Positions 7,653-17,412 of a DNA stretch of 37,623 bases are shown here, piece after piece (position 1 is the first letter of the stretch; the number at the start of each line of letters is the position of its first letter). The DNA is from Bacteroidota bacterium (GTDB lineage: Bacteria; Bacteroidota; Bacteroidia; Chitinophagales; Chitinophagaceae), in NCBI GenBank assembly GCA_029560415.1, contig JAKQKY010000502.1, positions 1 to 37,623 of the forward strand, read 5' to 3'. Under the pieces are notes generated by a model, which saw only the letters and a program-made list of their open reading frames with translations, was not told where the DNA came from and ran no database searches. Made by a program: the position numbers and the translations under genes.

Positions 7653-10094
7653 ATGTTTAAGAATTATTTTATCATCGCATTGCGAAACCTGAGGAAGCAA
7701 AAGGGCTATAGCGTCATCAATATTTTTGGCCTGGCCATTGGTATTGCAACCTGTCTGATGATCGCTATGTATGTAACCGATGAGTTAAGTTACGACCGCT
7801 ATACTGCTAATGCCAGCCGAATTTACCGCATCAATACCGATATCCGTTTTGGTGGGTCTACATTGCACATGACGCAGACCTCCGATATGATGGGGCAATT
7901 GCTGCAAAAGGATTATCCCCAGGTAGAAGCCACTGCAAGAATGTATACTTCGAATGGCTCTCAACTGATCCGCAAAGGAAATGAATTCATCAATGAACCC
8001 AGGGTGGCCCATGTAGATTCGAGTTTCTTTAATGTTTTTGACCTCCCTTCGCTGGAAGGAAATACTAAAACGGCGCTCAACGAACCCAATACCGTTGTGA
8101 TTAATGAATCAACGGCAAAAAAATATTTTCATACAGTTAAGGCCTTGGGTAAAATTGTGGAAGTGAAGAATGGTCAAACCACCACTCCATATAAGGTTAC
8201 GGCCGTAATTGAAGATATTCCCCGCCAGTCGCATTTTAATCTTGATTTTATGTTTTCGATGAAGAATGCAGACTATCAATGGGGCAGGCTAACCAGCCAT
8301 AATTTTCATACATATTTGTTATTGAAACCGGGCACAGATCCAATTGCATTTCAGAAAAACTTTGATGTTTATATTGATAAATATGTGTTGCCTTCTGTAC
8401 GGCAGTTTATGAATATCGGCAGCATGGATGAGTTCAAAAAGTCGGGTAACAATCTCGCCTATACGCTGATGCCCATCACGAAGATTCATTTATATAGTGA
8501 TTATTCTTTTGAATTGAATCCCACAGGTAACATACAGTATATATATATCTTTTCGGCTGTTGCATTATTCATCCTCATCCTCGCCTGTATCAATTTTATG
8601 AACCTGAGTACAGCCCGAAGCACCAGCCGTGCCAAAGAAGTAGGAATCCGTAAAGTTTTGGGTACCGAACGAAATGCGCTCATTACACAGTTCCTGGCTG
8701 AATCCATTTTGACAGCTTTTATTTCACTGCTTATTGGATTGTGTGTGGCCTGGTTGTTATTGCCTTTGTTCAATGATATTGCTGCCAAGAGTCTTTCCAT
8801 GGCTGATCTCCTGTCGGTAAAGATCCTTCCCTTCATCATTCTTATGCCTGTTATTGTTGGAGTGCTGGCTGGAGGTTACCCGGCTTTTTACCTGTCTGGT
8901 TTCAAACCCATTGCTGTTTTGAAAGGACATTCAAACACAGGATTCAGGAAAAGCAACCTGCGCAGTACGTTGGTGGTGTTCCAGTTTGCCGTATCCATCA
9001 TGTTGATCATCGGAACAATCATTGTGTACAGCCAATTACATTATATACAAACGGCCAGGCTTGGATTTGATAAAGACCAGGTGTTAGTGGTGAATGACAC
9101 GTATGCATTGGATCAGAATGTACAGGCTTTTAAAAATGAAGTGCTGGGCCTCCCTGGTGTTCGCAGTGCAACAGTGAGTTCATTTTTACCCGTATCCAGT
9201 TCTTCCCGCTCCGATAACACTTATTCTAAAACGCCCGTACCTGATCCGAAAAGCGGGTTAGATATGCAAACGTGGGTGGTAGATTATGATTATATACAAA
9301 CAATGGGAATGGAGATCGTTCAGGGCCGTAATTTCTCCAGGAATTTTGGCAATGATTCGAATGCCATCATACTAACGGAAACGACTGCACGCATGTTTGA
9401 CCTCAAAGACCCTGTTGGTAAAATGATTTATGCTCCTTCAAATTTGCCAGGTGATAATTCTTACAAACCTATCGAAGTCATCGGCATTGTAAAAGATTTT
9501 CATTTTGAATCCCTGCGCCAGCAGATAGGCCCACTTAGTATGAGGTTGGGAAACAGTACGGGTTTAACTTCTTTCAAAGTTTCGGCCGGGCAATCGGCAG
9601 ATTTGATCAAACAGATCGGTCAGAAGTGGAAGTTACTGGCGCCGGGTATGCCTTTCCGTTATTTTTTTCTGAATGATTCATTCAACGATATGTACCGTAG
9701 CGAGCAGCGTACCGGTACTATCGCCATCATATTTGCTGTACTTGCTGTGGTTATCGCCTGTATGGGTTTGTTTGGACTTGTAACCTATATGGCAGAACAG
9801 CGCAGAAAGGAGATCGGGATCCGTAAGGTATTGGGCGCATCGGTTAATAATATGGTACTGATGCTGTCGAAGGATTTTTTAAGGCTCGTATTCATTGCTT
9901 TGATCGTAGCCTTCCCTATCGCGTGGTGGGCCATGAAAACCTGGCTTTCTGATTTTGAATACCGGGTGCAAATGACCTGGTGGGTTTTTGTTTTTGCTGG
10001 TGGCATTGCTATACTTATCGCTTTTCTTACCGTAAGTACGCAAGCCATTAAGGCAGCACTGGCAAACCCGGTGACAAGCCTGCGTAGTGAATAA
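7653..10094 (+). CDS. MacB/FtsX-type ABC permease 1
   Basis: 813 residues, a double-length permease. The N-terminal helix (about 21-43) is followed by a periplasmic MacB-core domain (to ~290), an FtsX-like bundle beginning LILACINFMNLSTARSTSRAKEVGIRKVLG (from ~305), then a linking helix near 435-460 and a second periplasmic domain. A second FtsX bundle starts MGLFGLVTYMAEQRRKEIGIRKVLGAS (from ~705). It ends ANPVTSLRSE, a tail shared in form by all five permeases here. The repeated architecture means one chain could supply both halves of a MacB-like dimer. It lies 76 bp after the ATPase gene. It resembles permease 2 more than 3-5 in the last bundle. Confidence 0.93.
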   Translation: MFKNYFIIALRNLRKQKGYSVINIFGLAIGIATCLMIAMYVTDELSYDRYTANASRIYRINTDIRFGGSTLHMTQTSDMMGQLLQKDYPQVEATARMYTSNGSQLIRKGNEFINEPRVAHVDSSFFNVFDLPSLEGNTKTALNEPNTVVINESTAKKYFHTVKALGKIVEVKNGQTTTPYKVTAVIEDIPRQSHFNLDFMFSMKNADYQWGRLTSHNFHTYLLLKPGTDPIAFQKNFDVYIDKYVLPSVRQFMNIGSMDEFKKSGNNLAYTLMPITKIHLYSDYSFELNPTGNIQYIYIFSAVALFILILACINFMNLSTARSTSRAKEVGIRKVLGTERNALITQFLAESILTAFISLLIGLCVAWLLLPLFNDIAAKSLSMADLLSVKILPFIILMPVIVGVLAGGYPAFYLSGFKPIAVLKGHSNTGFRKSNLRSTLVVFQFAVSIMLIIGTIIVYSQLHYIQTARLGFDKDQVLVVNDTYALDQNVQAFKNEVLGLPGVRSATVSSFLPVSSSSRSDNTYSKTPVPDPKSGLDMQTWVVDYDYIQTMGMEIVQGRNFSRNFGNDSNAIILTETTARMFDLKDPVGKMIYAPSNLPGDNSYKPIEVIGIVKDFHFESLRQQIGPLSMRLGNSTGLTSFKVSAGQSADLIKQIGQKWKLLAPGMPFRYFFLNDSFNDMYRSEQRTGTIAIIFAVLAVVIACMGLFGLVTYMAEQRRKEIGIRKVLGASVNNMVLMLSKDFLRLVFIALIVAFPIAWWAMKTWLSDFEYRVQMTWWVFVFAGGIAILIAFLTVSTQAIKAALANPVTSLRSE

Positions 10095-10135
10095 TTTATC
10101 CAGAAAAATGATACAGGCATAGAAACTAATCAATC

Positions 10136-12496
10136 ATGATCAAAAATTATTTTAAAATAGCCATCAGGAACCTGCTCAGGAACAAGGGTTTCTCTGCCAT
10201 CAATATTTCCGGACTTTGCATTGGAATGGCCAGTGCGATTTTGATCTTGTTGTGGATACAGAGTGAACTGAATTATGATGGTTTTCATGAAAAGAAAGAC
10301 CGTATTTATGAAATGTGGAATAAAGCAGAGTTCAGCGGAAAAATGCAATGCTGGAGTACGACACCCAAGGTATTGGCTCGAACTTTGGAACGTGATATTC
10401 CCGAAGTGGAACGTGCTGTAAGAGTAAACTGGCCTTCGAATTACCTCTTGGCAGTAGGGGATAAAAAATTAACCGTTCAGGGTAATATGGTTGATTCGGG
10501 TTTTTTACAGATGTTCAGCTTTCCATTAAAAGAAGGAAATCCTGTAACGGCCCTGAACGACATGCATTCCATGGTAGTAACGGAGAAGCTTGCCCGAAAA
10601 ATGTTCGGTACGGTTGATGTGATGGGCAAAACGATCAATCTCAATAATAAAGATAATTTCACTATTACCGGCATATTGAAGGACCTGCCGTATGATTCGA
10701 GGTTTAATTTTGAATATCTCTTACCCTGGTCATATCTGCGTTCTCTTGGCGAGGATGATGAGAACTGGAGCAATAATTCTACGATAACCTATGTGATGCT
10801 GAAGGAACATACTTCACTTGCATCTGTGGCCCCGAAAGTAAAAGTACTAAAACAGCGATATGATAAGGAAGATCCTACCTGGGAGTTGTTCATGTACCCA
10901 ATGAAAAAATGGCGTTTATATTCAAGCTTCCGGTCGGGGGTAGAAGAAGGTGGAAAGATAGAACTGGTTAAACTTTTTGGCATCATTGCTGCCTTTATCC
11001 TGCTCATTGCCTGTATCAATTTTATGAACCTGAGTACAGCACGCAGTGAAAAGAGGGCTAAGGAAGTGGGTATACGCAAAGTCGTCGGCGCTCCAAAATC
11101 GAGTCTGATCGGGCAATTCATTGGCGAATCCATTTTTATTTCTTTCCTGGCAGGTTTGTTGGCGATCCTGGTTGTTGAGATAAGTTTACCGGGTTTTAAT
11201 TCACTAACAGGAAAAAATCTTTTTATTCACTATGGCGATATCTCTTTCTGGATAATTGGTTTTTGTTTCATATTATTTACTGGTTTGCTTGCCGGTAGTT
11301 ATCCTGCTTTTTTCCTTTCCTCTTTTCAACCTATCAAAGTATTGAAGGGAACTTTTAAATCGGCCAATGCACTGGTAACACCCCGCAAAGTTTTAGTGGT
11401 GCTGCAGTTTACATTTGCCATTGTGCTGATCATTTGTACCCTGGTTGTAAAACAGCAGATCAGTTATGCACAGGAAAGAGACAGCGGCTATAACAGGAAT
11501 AACCTGGTGTATCATTTTCTTACTGGTGATATCGATAAAAATTATTCACTCATTAAACAGGAGCTGATCCAATCTGGAACAGCTGTAGCCATCAGCAAAA
11601 CGAGTGCGCCCCTAACACAGGGCTGGAGCGATAGCTGGGGTTTTGAGTGGGCTGGTAAGCAAAAAAATGACAAGACCGATTTTGATCGGTATTGTGCTGA
11701 TAATGACATCGCCAGGGTTGCAGGATTTGAGATTACCCGTGGCCGTGACTTTAATCTTACACAATATCCAACCGATTCAACTGCCGTCATCCTCAATGAA
11801 TCAGCTGTAAAAGCAATGGGATTCAAGGAGCCGATCGGGCAGATCGTTAAGGATAATGGCATTGACTGGCATGTAGTAGGCGTGATCAAGGATTTTATCC
11901 TGCAATCGCCTTACCATCCGATGAAGCCAATGGTGATCGAGGGCAGTAAGGGCTGGTTTCAAACGGTGCATGTAAGGTTTAATCCCAAAAACAGCACAGC
12001 GGCCAGTTTGAAAGCAATGGAAGGCATTTTTAGGAAATACAATCCTGCTTATCCTTTCGAATATCATTTCATTGATGAGGATTATGCGAAAAAATTTGAT
12101 GATGAGAAACGCATGGGTACACTGGCAGCGCTGTTTGCAGGGCTTACGATCTTTATCTCCTGCCTTGGTTTATTTGGCCTTGCAACCTATATGGCTGAAA
12201 ACAGGATCAAGGAGATCGGTGTAAGAAAAGTACTGGGAGCTTCGGTGACAATGATAGCTGCATTGCTCTCAAAAGATTTCCTCAAACTGGTGATCATTTC
12301 TTTTTTGATTGCTTCGCCGTTGGCCTGGTGGGCTATGGATAACTGGCTGCAACATTACCCGTTCAGGGTGAACATACAATGGTGGGTATTCGCAGCAGCA
12401 GGTCTTATATCTATGTTGATCGCCATCATTACGGTAAGCTACCAGGCCATCAAGGCTGCATTGGCCAGCCCGGTGAAAAATCTTCGTACAGAATAA
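10136..12496 (+). CDS. MacB/FtsX-type ABC permease 2
   Basis: 786 residues with the same double MacB-core/FtsX layout: N-terminal helix (~19-42), periplasmic domain, first FtsX bundle from ~280 (LLIACINFMNLSTARSEKRAKEVGIRKVVGAP), linking helix near 420-445, second periplasmic domain and second bundle (LGLFGLATYMAENRIKEIGVRKVLGAS). It ends ASPVKNLRTE. It follows permease 1 by 41 bp. The coupling-helix signature EVGIRK/EIGVRK, which contacts the ATPase, is present in both halves, so nothing suggests it is inactive. The periplasmic domains differ clearly from the neighbours, which hints at different partners or ligands (inference). Confidence 0.93.
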   Translation: MIKNYFKIAIRNLLRNKGFSAINISGLCIGMASAILILLWIQSELNYDGFHEKKDRIYEMWNKAEFSGKMQCWSTTPKVLARTLERDIPEVERAVRVNWPSNYLLAVGDKKLTVQGNMVDSGFLQMFSFPLKEGNPVTALNDMHSMVVTEKLARKMFGTVDVMGKTINLNNKDNFTITGILKDLPYDSRFNFEYLLPWSYLRSLGEDDENWSNNSTITYVMLKEHTSLASVAPKVKVLKQRYDKEDPTWELFMYPMKKWRLYSSFRSGVEEGGKIELVKLFGIIAAFILLIACINFMNLSTARSEKRAKEVGIRKVVGAPKSSLIGQFIGESIFISFLAGLLAILVVEISLPGFNSLTGKNLFIHYGDISFWIIGFCFILFTGLLAGSYPAFFLSSFQPIKVLKGTFKSANALVTPRKVLVVLQFTFAIVLIICTLVVKQQISYAQERDSGYNRNNLVYHFLTGDIDKNYSLIKQELIQSGTAVAISKTSAPLTQGWSDSWGFEWAGKQKNDKTDFDRYCADNDIARVAGFEITRGRDFNLTQYPTDSTAVILNESAVKAMGFKEPIGQIVKDNGIDWHVVGVIKDFILQSPYHPMKPMVIEGSKGWFQTVHVRFNPKNSTAASLKAMEGIFRKYNPAYPFEYHFIDEDYAKKFDDEKRMGTLAALFAGLTIFISCLGLFGLATYMAENRIKEIGVRKVLGASVTMIAALLSKDFLKLVIISFLIASPLAWWAMDNWLQHYPFRVNIQWWVFAAAGLISMLIAIITVSYQAIKAALASPVKNLRTE

Positions 12497-12534
12497 TTTA
12501 ATCACCCTTATTCAACTACAATAAAAGTAATGCC

Positions 12535-14940
12535 ATGATCAGGAATTATATAAAAATAGCTTACAGGAATATGCAGCGGCATCGTGGCTACGTGGCCATC
12601 AACATCACCGGGCTGGCCGTTGGCATGGCAGCCTGCCTGTTGTTATTCCTGGTGATACGATATGAAACAGGGTTCGACAAGTTTCAACCCAATTACAAAC
12701 GTATCGGCAGGGTGGTTACATCTGATAAATTTGGAGATAATCTTGCATACAGTGCCGGTGTGCCCGTTCCTGCGTTGGATGCACTAAGGGTTGATATGCC
12801 GGATATTAAATTTTCGGGTATTCTTTCCTGTTATGGTAGCCAGGTTACTATTGGCGAAGATGCAGCCAATAGCAAAAAATTTATTGAAGAAACAGGAATG
12901 TTCTTCTGTGAGCCTGCTTTTTTTGATATATTCCAATATAGTTGGATCCAGGGATCACCTGATGTATTGAAAGAACCCAATACCGTTGTTCTTACCAGGA
13001 AAATGGCGATTAAGTATTTCGGCCAGGCAGACCAGGTGGTGGGAAAGCTCATCAAACTTGATAATGCCGTTGCAATGAAAGTTTCTGGTGTGTTGGAAGA
13101 TATACCTGATAATACAGATTTTCCATTGGGAGTGCTGATTTCCATGGAAACAGTTAAGCGTGATAGCAGGCAATATAATTACTATCCTAACTGGAATAGT
13201 TCATCGAGTAACTTCCAGATTTATGCCCTGATGCCCGAACAATTGTCAGCAAGCCAGGTAGATGATCGTTTGAAAGTTTTTAGTAAAAAGCATTACGCCG
13301 GAATTGGTAATTCGATAAAAACAAATTTCCTGCAGCCACTTGAAGCGCTTCATTTCGACAGGCGTTTTGAAGTTTACGGCGATCATACCAGTAGCAAGGC
13401 ATCCCTGCTAACGTTAACGCTTATTGGTATTTTCATCATCATCATGGCCTGCATCAATTTTATCAACCTGTCTACCGCACAGGCAGTTGCCAGGTCTAAA
13501 GAAGTGGGTATCCGGAAAGTACTTGGCAGCAGCCGCAAACAGTTGTTCCTGCAGGTTATGATCGAAACTGCACTCGTGGTAATAGTTTCAGGTTTTGTTG
13601 CTGTGGTCATTGCCTATTTCAGCATGCCTTATATCAAGCACATTTCTTCGATACCCGAATCCTCGGGGTTATTCAATATACAGGCTATCGCTTTCATGGC
13701 GCTTGTGATGCTTACGGTAACCTTGGTTGCCGGATTTTATCCGTCCCTTGTTTTATCTGCTTATAAACCTGTGATTGCCATTAAAAATAAAATGCAATCG
13801 GCCAAAGTCGCTGGTATTTCTTTACGTAGGGGACTTGTTGTTTTGCAATTTGCTATTTCGCAGGTACTCATCATCGGTACCATCGTAGCCATCAGCCAGA
13901 TGAATTTTATTCAGCATTCCGATCTCGGTTTCGATAAAGAGGCCGTACTCATATTGTCGGGCAATTCAGATAGTACCAATGTTGCAAAACTTCCTTCATT
14001 CCGCCAACAATTAATGTCCATTCCTTCGGTAAAGTCTGTAAGTTTCAGCAGTGATGTTCCTTCATCAGAAAATACCTGGAGTTCGAATTTTGCTTTTGAT
14101 CACCGGGAGGATGAAACATTCCAGATGACGATGAAATTTGCAGACGAAGCATATTTTAAAACCTTTGGTCTTGAATTGTCTGCCGGGAGAATCTATTCTG
14201 CCAGTGATACAATGCATGAAGTGATGATCAATGAAACGGCGGTGCAGAAACTTGGATTGAAAAATTCACAGGAGGCCGTTGGCAAAGAGATCAGGCTGGG
14301 CAGAAGTCCATGGAAAATGATTGTTGGTGTAGTAAAGGATTTTAAAACGAATTCACTAAGGGAACAGATCAAACCATTGCTCATTGCCCAGCGAAAAGAA
14401 TATTATTCACTCATTTCTGTAAAACTTAGATCATCAAATTTTCAAAAGACGCAGGCTTCCATCCAATCAGCATGGAACAGCCAGTTTCCGGAGTATGCAT
14501 ATGACGCACGTTTCTTTGAAGATAATATCAACCGGTTTTACGAACAGGAAGAAAAACTTGCATTGTTGTATAAGATCTTCGCCATACTCGCCATACTTAT
14601 TTCCAGCCTGGGATTATATGGACTGGTTTCTTATATGGCTGTTCAAAAAACAAAGGAAGTGGGAATACGTAAAGTGTTGGGAGCATCGGCCGGAAGCATC
14701 GTTTATCTTTTTTCTAAAGAGTTTACAATCCTGATCGCGATAGCTTTTCTCATAGCTGCGCCATTGGCCTATTTCATGATGAACAACTGGTTGCAGGATT
14801 TTGTTTACCGAATCCAGCTTGGGGTGGGTGTGTTCCTCATTGCTGTATTGATCTCTATTATAATAGCCCTGGCAACTGTGGGGTATAAAGCAGTAAAAGC
14901 TGCATTGGCCAACCCTGTTAAAAGTTTACGATCAGAATAA
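12535..14940 (+). CDS. MacB/FtsX-type ABC permease 3
   Basis: 801 residues, same layout. First FtsX bundle from ~290 (IIMACINFINLSTAQAVARSKEVGIRKVLGSSRKQLF), linking helix with SLRRGLVVLQFAISQVLIIG, second bundle with LGLYGLVSYMAVQKTKEVGIRKVLGAS, and the tail ANPVKSLRSE. The linker segment and YMAVQKTKE block are close to those of permease 4 (SLRRLLVITQFAISQVLIIG; FMAVRKTKE), so 3 and 4 are probably the most recent duplicates in the array. It starts 38 bp after permease 2. No frame damage is seen. Confidence 0.93.
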   Translation: MIRNYIKIAYRNMQRHRGYVAINITGLAVGMAACLLLFLVIRYETGFDKFQPNYKRIGRVVTSDKFGDNLAYSAGVPVPALDALRVDMPDIKFSGILSCYGSQVTIGEDAANSKKFIEETGMFFCEPAFFDIFQYSWIQGSPDVLKEPNTVVLTRKMAIKYFGQADQVVGKLIKLDNAVAMKVSGVLEDIPDNTDFPLGVLISMETVKRDSRQYNYYPNWNSSSSNFQIYALMPEQLSASQVDDRLKVFSKKHYAGIGNSIKTNFLQPLEALHFDRRFEVYGDHTSSKASLLTLTLIGIFIIIMACINFINLSTAQAVARSKEVGIRKVLGSSRKQLFLQVMIETALVVIVSGFVAVVIAYFSMPYIKHISSIPESSGLFNIQAIAFMALVMLTVTLVAGFYPSLVLSAYKPVIAIKNKMQSAKVAGISLRRGLVVLQFAISQVLIIGTIVAISQMNFIQHSDLGFDKEAVLILSGNSDSTNVAKLPSFRQQLMSIPSVKSVSFSSDVPSSENTWSSNFAFDHREDETFQMTMKFADEAYFKTFGLELSAGRIYSASDTMHEVMINETAVQKLGLKNSQEAVGKEIRLGRSPWKMIVGVVKDFKTNSLREQIKPLLIAQRKEYYSLISVKLRSSNFQKTQASIQSAWNSQFPEYAYDARFFEDNINRFYEQEEKLALLYKIFAILAILISSLGLYGLVSYMAVQKTKEVGIRKVLGASAGSIVYLFSKEFTILIAIAFLIAAPLAYFMMNNWLQDFVYRIQLGVGVFLIAVLISIIIALATVGYKAVKAALANPVKSLRSE

Positions 14941-14968
14941 TTGTTTAAAAAGGAAAAACAAAAAAGTT

Positions 14969-17356
14969 ATGTTTCAGAATTATATTAAACTGGCCTGGCG
15001 AAATCTTAAGCGGAACCGTTCTTATGCCATGATCAATATTGCAGGTCTATCACTGGGTATCGCCTGTAGTATTTTAATCTTTGCATTGATCAGTTATCAT
15101 CTGAACTTTGATCGTTTTCATCATAATAGGGATCGTATTTACAGGCTGGTTACTGAGTGGCATGATTTTGAAGTTAATTATTCGGGTGCTGTGCCTGCTC
15201 CCTTGGGTAAAGAAGTGAGAACTGCTTATAGTTTTTCTGAGAAAACGGCCCGTGTTATCAGTTATGAAGGCGTGTTGATTTCTGTTCGTGAAAAAGGAAC
15301 CTTGCAAAAGTTTGAAGAAGATAACGGTGTAGCATATGTGGAACCGACATTTTTTGATATTCTCAATTTCCCATTGATTAAAGGAAATATTAAATCAGCA
15401 CTTAATGATCCCAATACAGCTATCATCACTGAGAAAATGGCAAAAAAGTATTTTGGGCATTCTGATCCAATAGGAAAAATTATCACCGTAGATAATAAAT
15501 CAAATTTTACCATTACCGGCATCTTAAAAGATATTCCGACGAATACCGATCTGAGGCAGGAAATATACCTGAGTTATCAGAACCTGAAAGATAAGCAAGC
15601 CTTCCTTGCGAGTGATAGCAGTTGGGCAGGTGTTTATAGCGGAAGCCAGTGTTTCACTTTGTTAAAGCCCGGGGTTAATGTAGCAGAAGCTAATCGTCAA
15701 TTACAAACAATCGTTCCAAAATATTTTACAGGCCGTGATTTGAAAGTGTGGAAATTTAAATTGCAGCCATTGTCCGACATTCATTTCAATATAGATTTCG
15801 GCGCCGATGTGAATAAAAAGTATTTGTGGGCATTCTTTTTTATTGGCTTGTTCCTCATCATTACTGCCTGTGTGAATTTTGTGAACCTGGCTACAGCCCA
15901 GGCATTGAACCGATCAAAGGAGATTGGTATCCGTAAAGTGCTGGGAAGCATGCGCAGCCAGCTTTTCTGGCAATTCATCCTCGAAACGGCCCTGATTACT
16001 TTTTTAGCCGTGCTGTTGGCTTATTGTTTTGCAGTTCTTGCATTGCCCTCGATGAATGGTTTATTTAAAACGGCTATTAGCTTAAGTATTTTTACTGACT
16101 GGAAATTGCCTTTATTCATTACCGTTATTTCTTTGCTGGTGATCTTTTTTGCAGGATCGTACCCCGGACTCGTATTGGCCAGGTTCCAGGCTATTGAAGC
16201 TTTGAAGAGTAAGCTCTCGCAAAGGCATGTTGGCGGAATTTCTTTGCGGAGGTTACTGGTCATCACTCAATTTGCCATATCGCAGGTATTGATCATTGGA
16301 ACAATTGTGATAGCCATGCAAATGAAGTATTCAAAAAATACGGAGCTGGGGTTCACTAAAGATGCCATTGTTGAGTTGCCTGTTCCTGATAATGACAAAG
16401 CCAGGATGCAGACACTCGTGAACCGGCTTAGAAATGTGGCTGGTGTGGGTGATATATCACTTTGTTTTCAACCGCCTGCTGCCAATGCAAACAATACCAG
16501 TAATATCACATTTGATAACCGGGCAGAGACAGAACCATGGGGTATCAATATCAAATCAGCCGATGACCAGTATATAAAAACCTTTGGGTTAAAGATTGTA
16601 GCCGGGCGCAATTTCTATCCATCAGATACGGCCAGGGAATTTGTTGTAAATGAATTGACAACCAAAAAACTCAACTTTCGTTCTGCAAATGACATCATTG
16701 GTAAAACCATTACCATCAATGGAATTAAAGCCCCTGTAGTAGGTGTTGTAAATGATTTTTATAATTATTCATTTCATTCAGAGTCTACACCTATCTGCAT
16801 TATGCCTGATTATTCTAATTACCGGAATTGTGCAGTGAAATTAACCAGCCCGGATATAAAGCATACTTTGGCATCATTAGAAAAAGTATGGAACGCAGCT
16901 TATCCCGAATATCTTTATTCATACCGGTTCGTTGATGAACACATCGCCAGTTTTTATGAAATGGATGCTGTCATGCTCACCCTGATTGAAATATTTGCCA
17001 TGATTGCCATTTTCATCGGCTGCCTGGGTTTGTACGGCCTGGTATCGTTCATGGCTGTACGAAAAACAAAGGAGATCGGTGTACGTAAAGTACTGGGAGC
17101 AGGTATTGGTAATATACTCTGGATGTTTGGTAAGGAATTTACTATTCTGTTACTGATCGCTTTCGTGATTTCCGCACCAATAGCCTGGATGGCGATGAAT
17201 CATTACCTGCTGGATTTCAATTATCGTATTGAAATTAGTGCCGGGATATTCGTGGCTGCTATCGGGTTCACTTTCGTGATCGCATTGATCACGGTAGGTT
17301 ACCGTTCGGTTAAAGCTTCTTTTGCCAATCCAGTTACCAGTTTAAGATCTGAATAG
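14969..17356 (+). CDS. MacB/FtsX-type ABC permease 4
   Basis: 795 residues, same layout. N-terminal helix ~20-42, first FtsX bundle from ~285 (IITACVNFVNLATAQALNRSKEIGIRKVLGSMRSQLF), linker SLRRLLVITQFAISQVLIIG, second bundle LGLYGLVSFMAVRKTKEIGVRKVLGAG, tail ANPVTSLRSE. It begins 28 bp after permease 3, the tightest spacing in the array. The close match to permease 3 in the linker contrasts with divergent periplasmic domains. Confidence 0.93.
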   Translation: MFQNYIKLAWRNLKRNRSYAMINIAGLSLGIACSILIFALISYHLNFDRFHHNRDRIYRLVTEWHDFEVNYSGAVPAPLGKEVRTAYSFSEKTARVISYEGVLISVREKGTLQKFEEDNGVAYVEPTFFDILNFPLIKGNIKSALNDPNTAIITEKMAKKYFGHSDPIGKIITVDNKSNFTITGILKDIPTNTDLRQEIYLSYQNLKDKQAFLASDSSWAGVYSGSQCFTLLKPGVNVAEANRQLQTIVPKYFTGRDLKVWKFKLQPLSDIHFNIDFGADVNKKYLWAFFFIGLFLIITACVNFVNLATAQALNRSKEIGIRKVLGSMRSQLFWQFILETALITFLAVLLAYCFAVLALPSMNGLFKTAISLSIFTDWKLPLFITVISLLVIFFAGSYPGLVLARFQAIEALKSKLSQRHVGGISLRRLLVITQFAISQVLIIGTIVIAMQMKYSKNTELGFTKDAIVELPVPDNDKARMQTLVNRLRNVAGVGDISLCFQPPAANANNTSNITFDNRAETEPWGINIKSADDQYIKTFGLKIVAGRNFYPSDTAREFVVNELTTKKLNFRSANDIIGKTITINGIKAPVVGVVNDFYNYSFHSESTPICIMPDYSNYRNCAVKLTSPDIKHTLASLEKVWNAAYPEYLYSYRFVDEHIASFYEMDAVMLTLIEIFAMIAIFIGCLGLYGLVSFMAVRKTKEIGVRKVLGAGIGNILWMFGKEFTILLLIAFVISAPIAWMAMNHYLLDFNYRIEISAGIFVAAIGFTFVIALITVGYRSVKASFANPVTSLRSE

Positions 17357-17412
17357 GAAAGGAATTTGTCGGCTATATGTGAACGTTATGTTTCATGAAT
17401 TAATCAATTTTT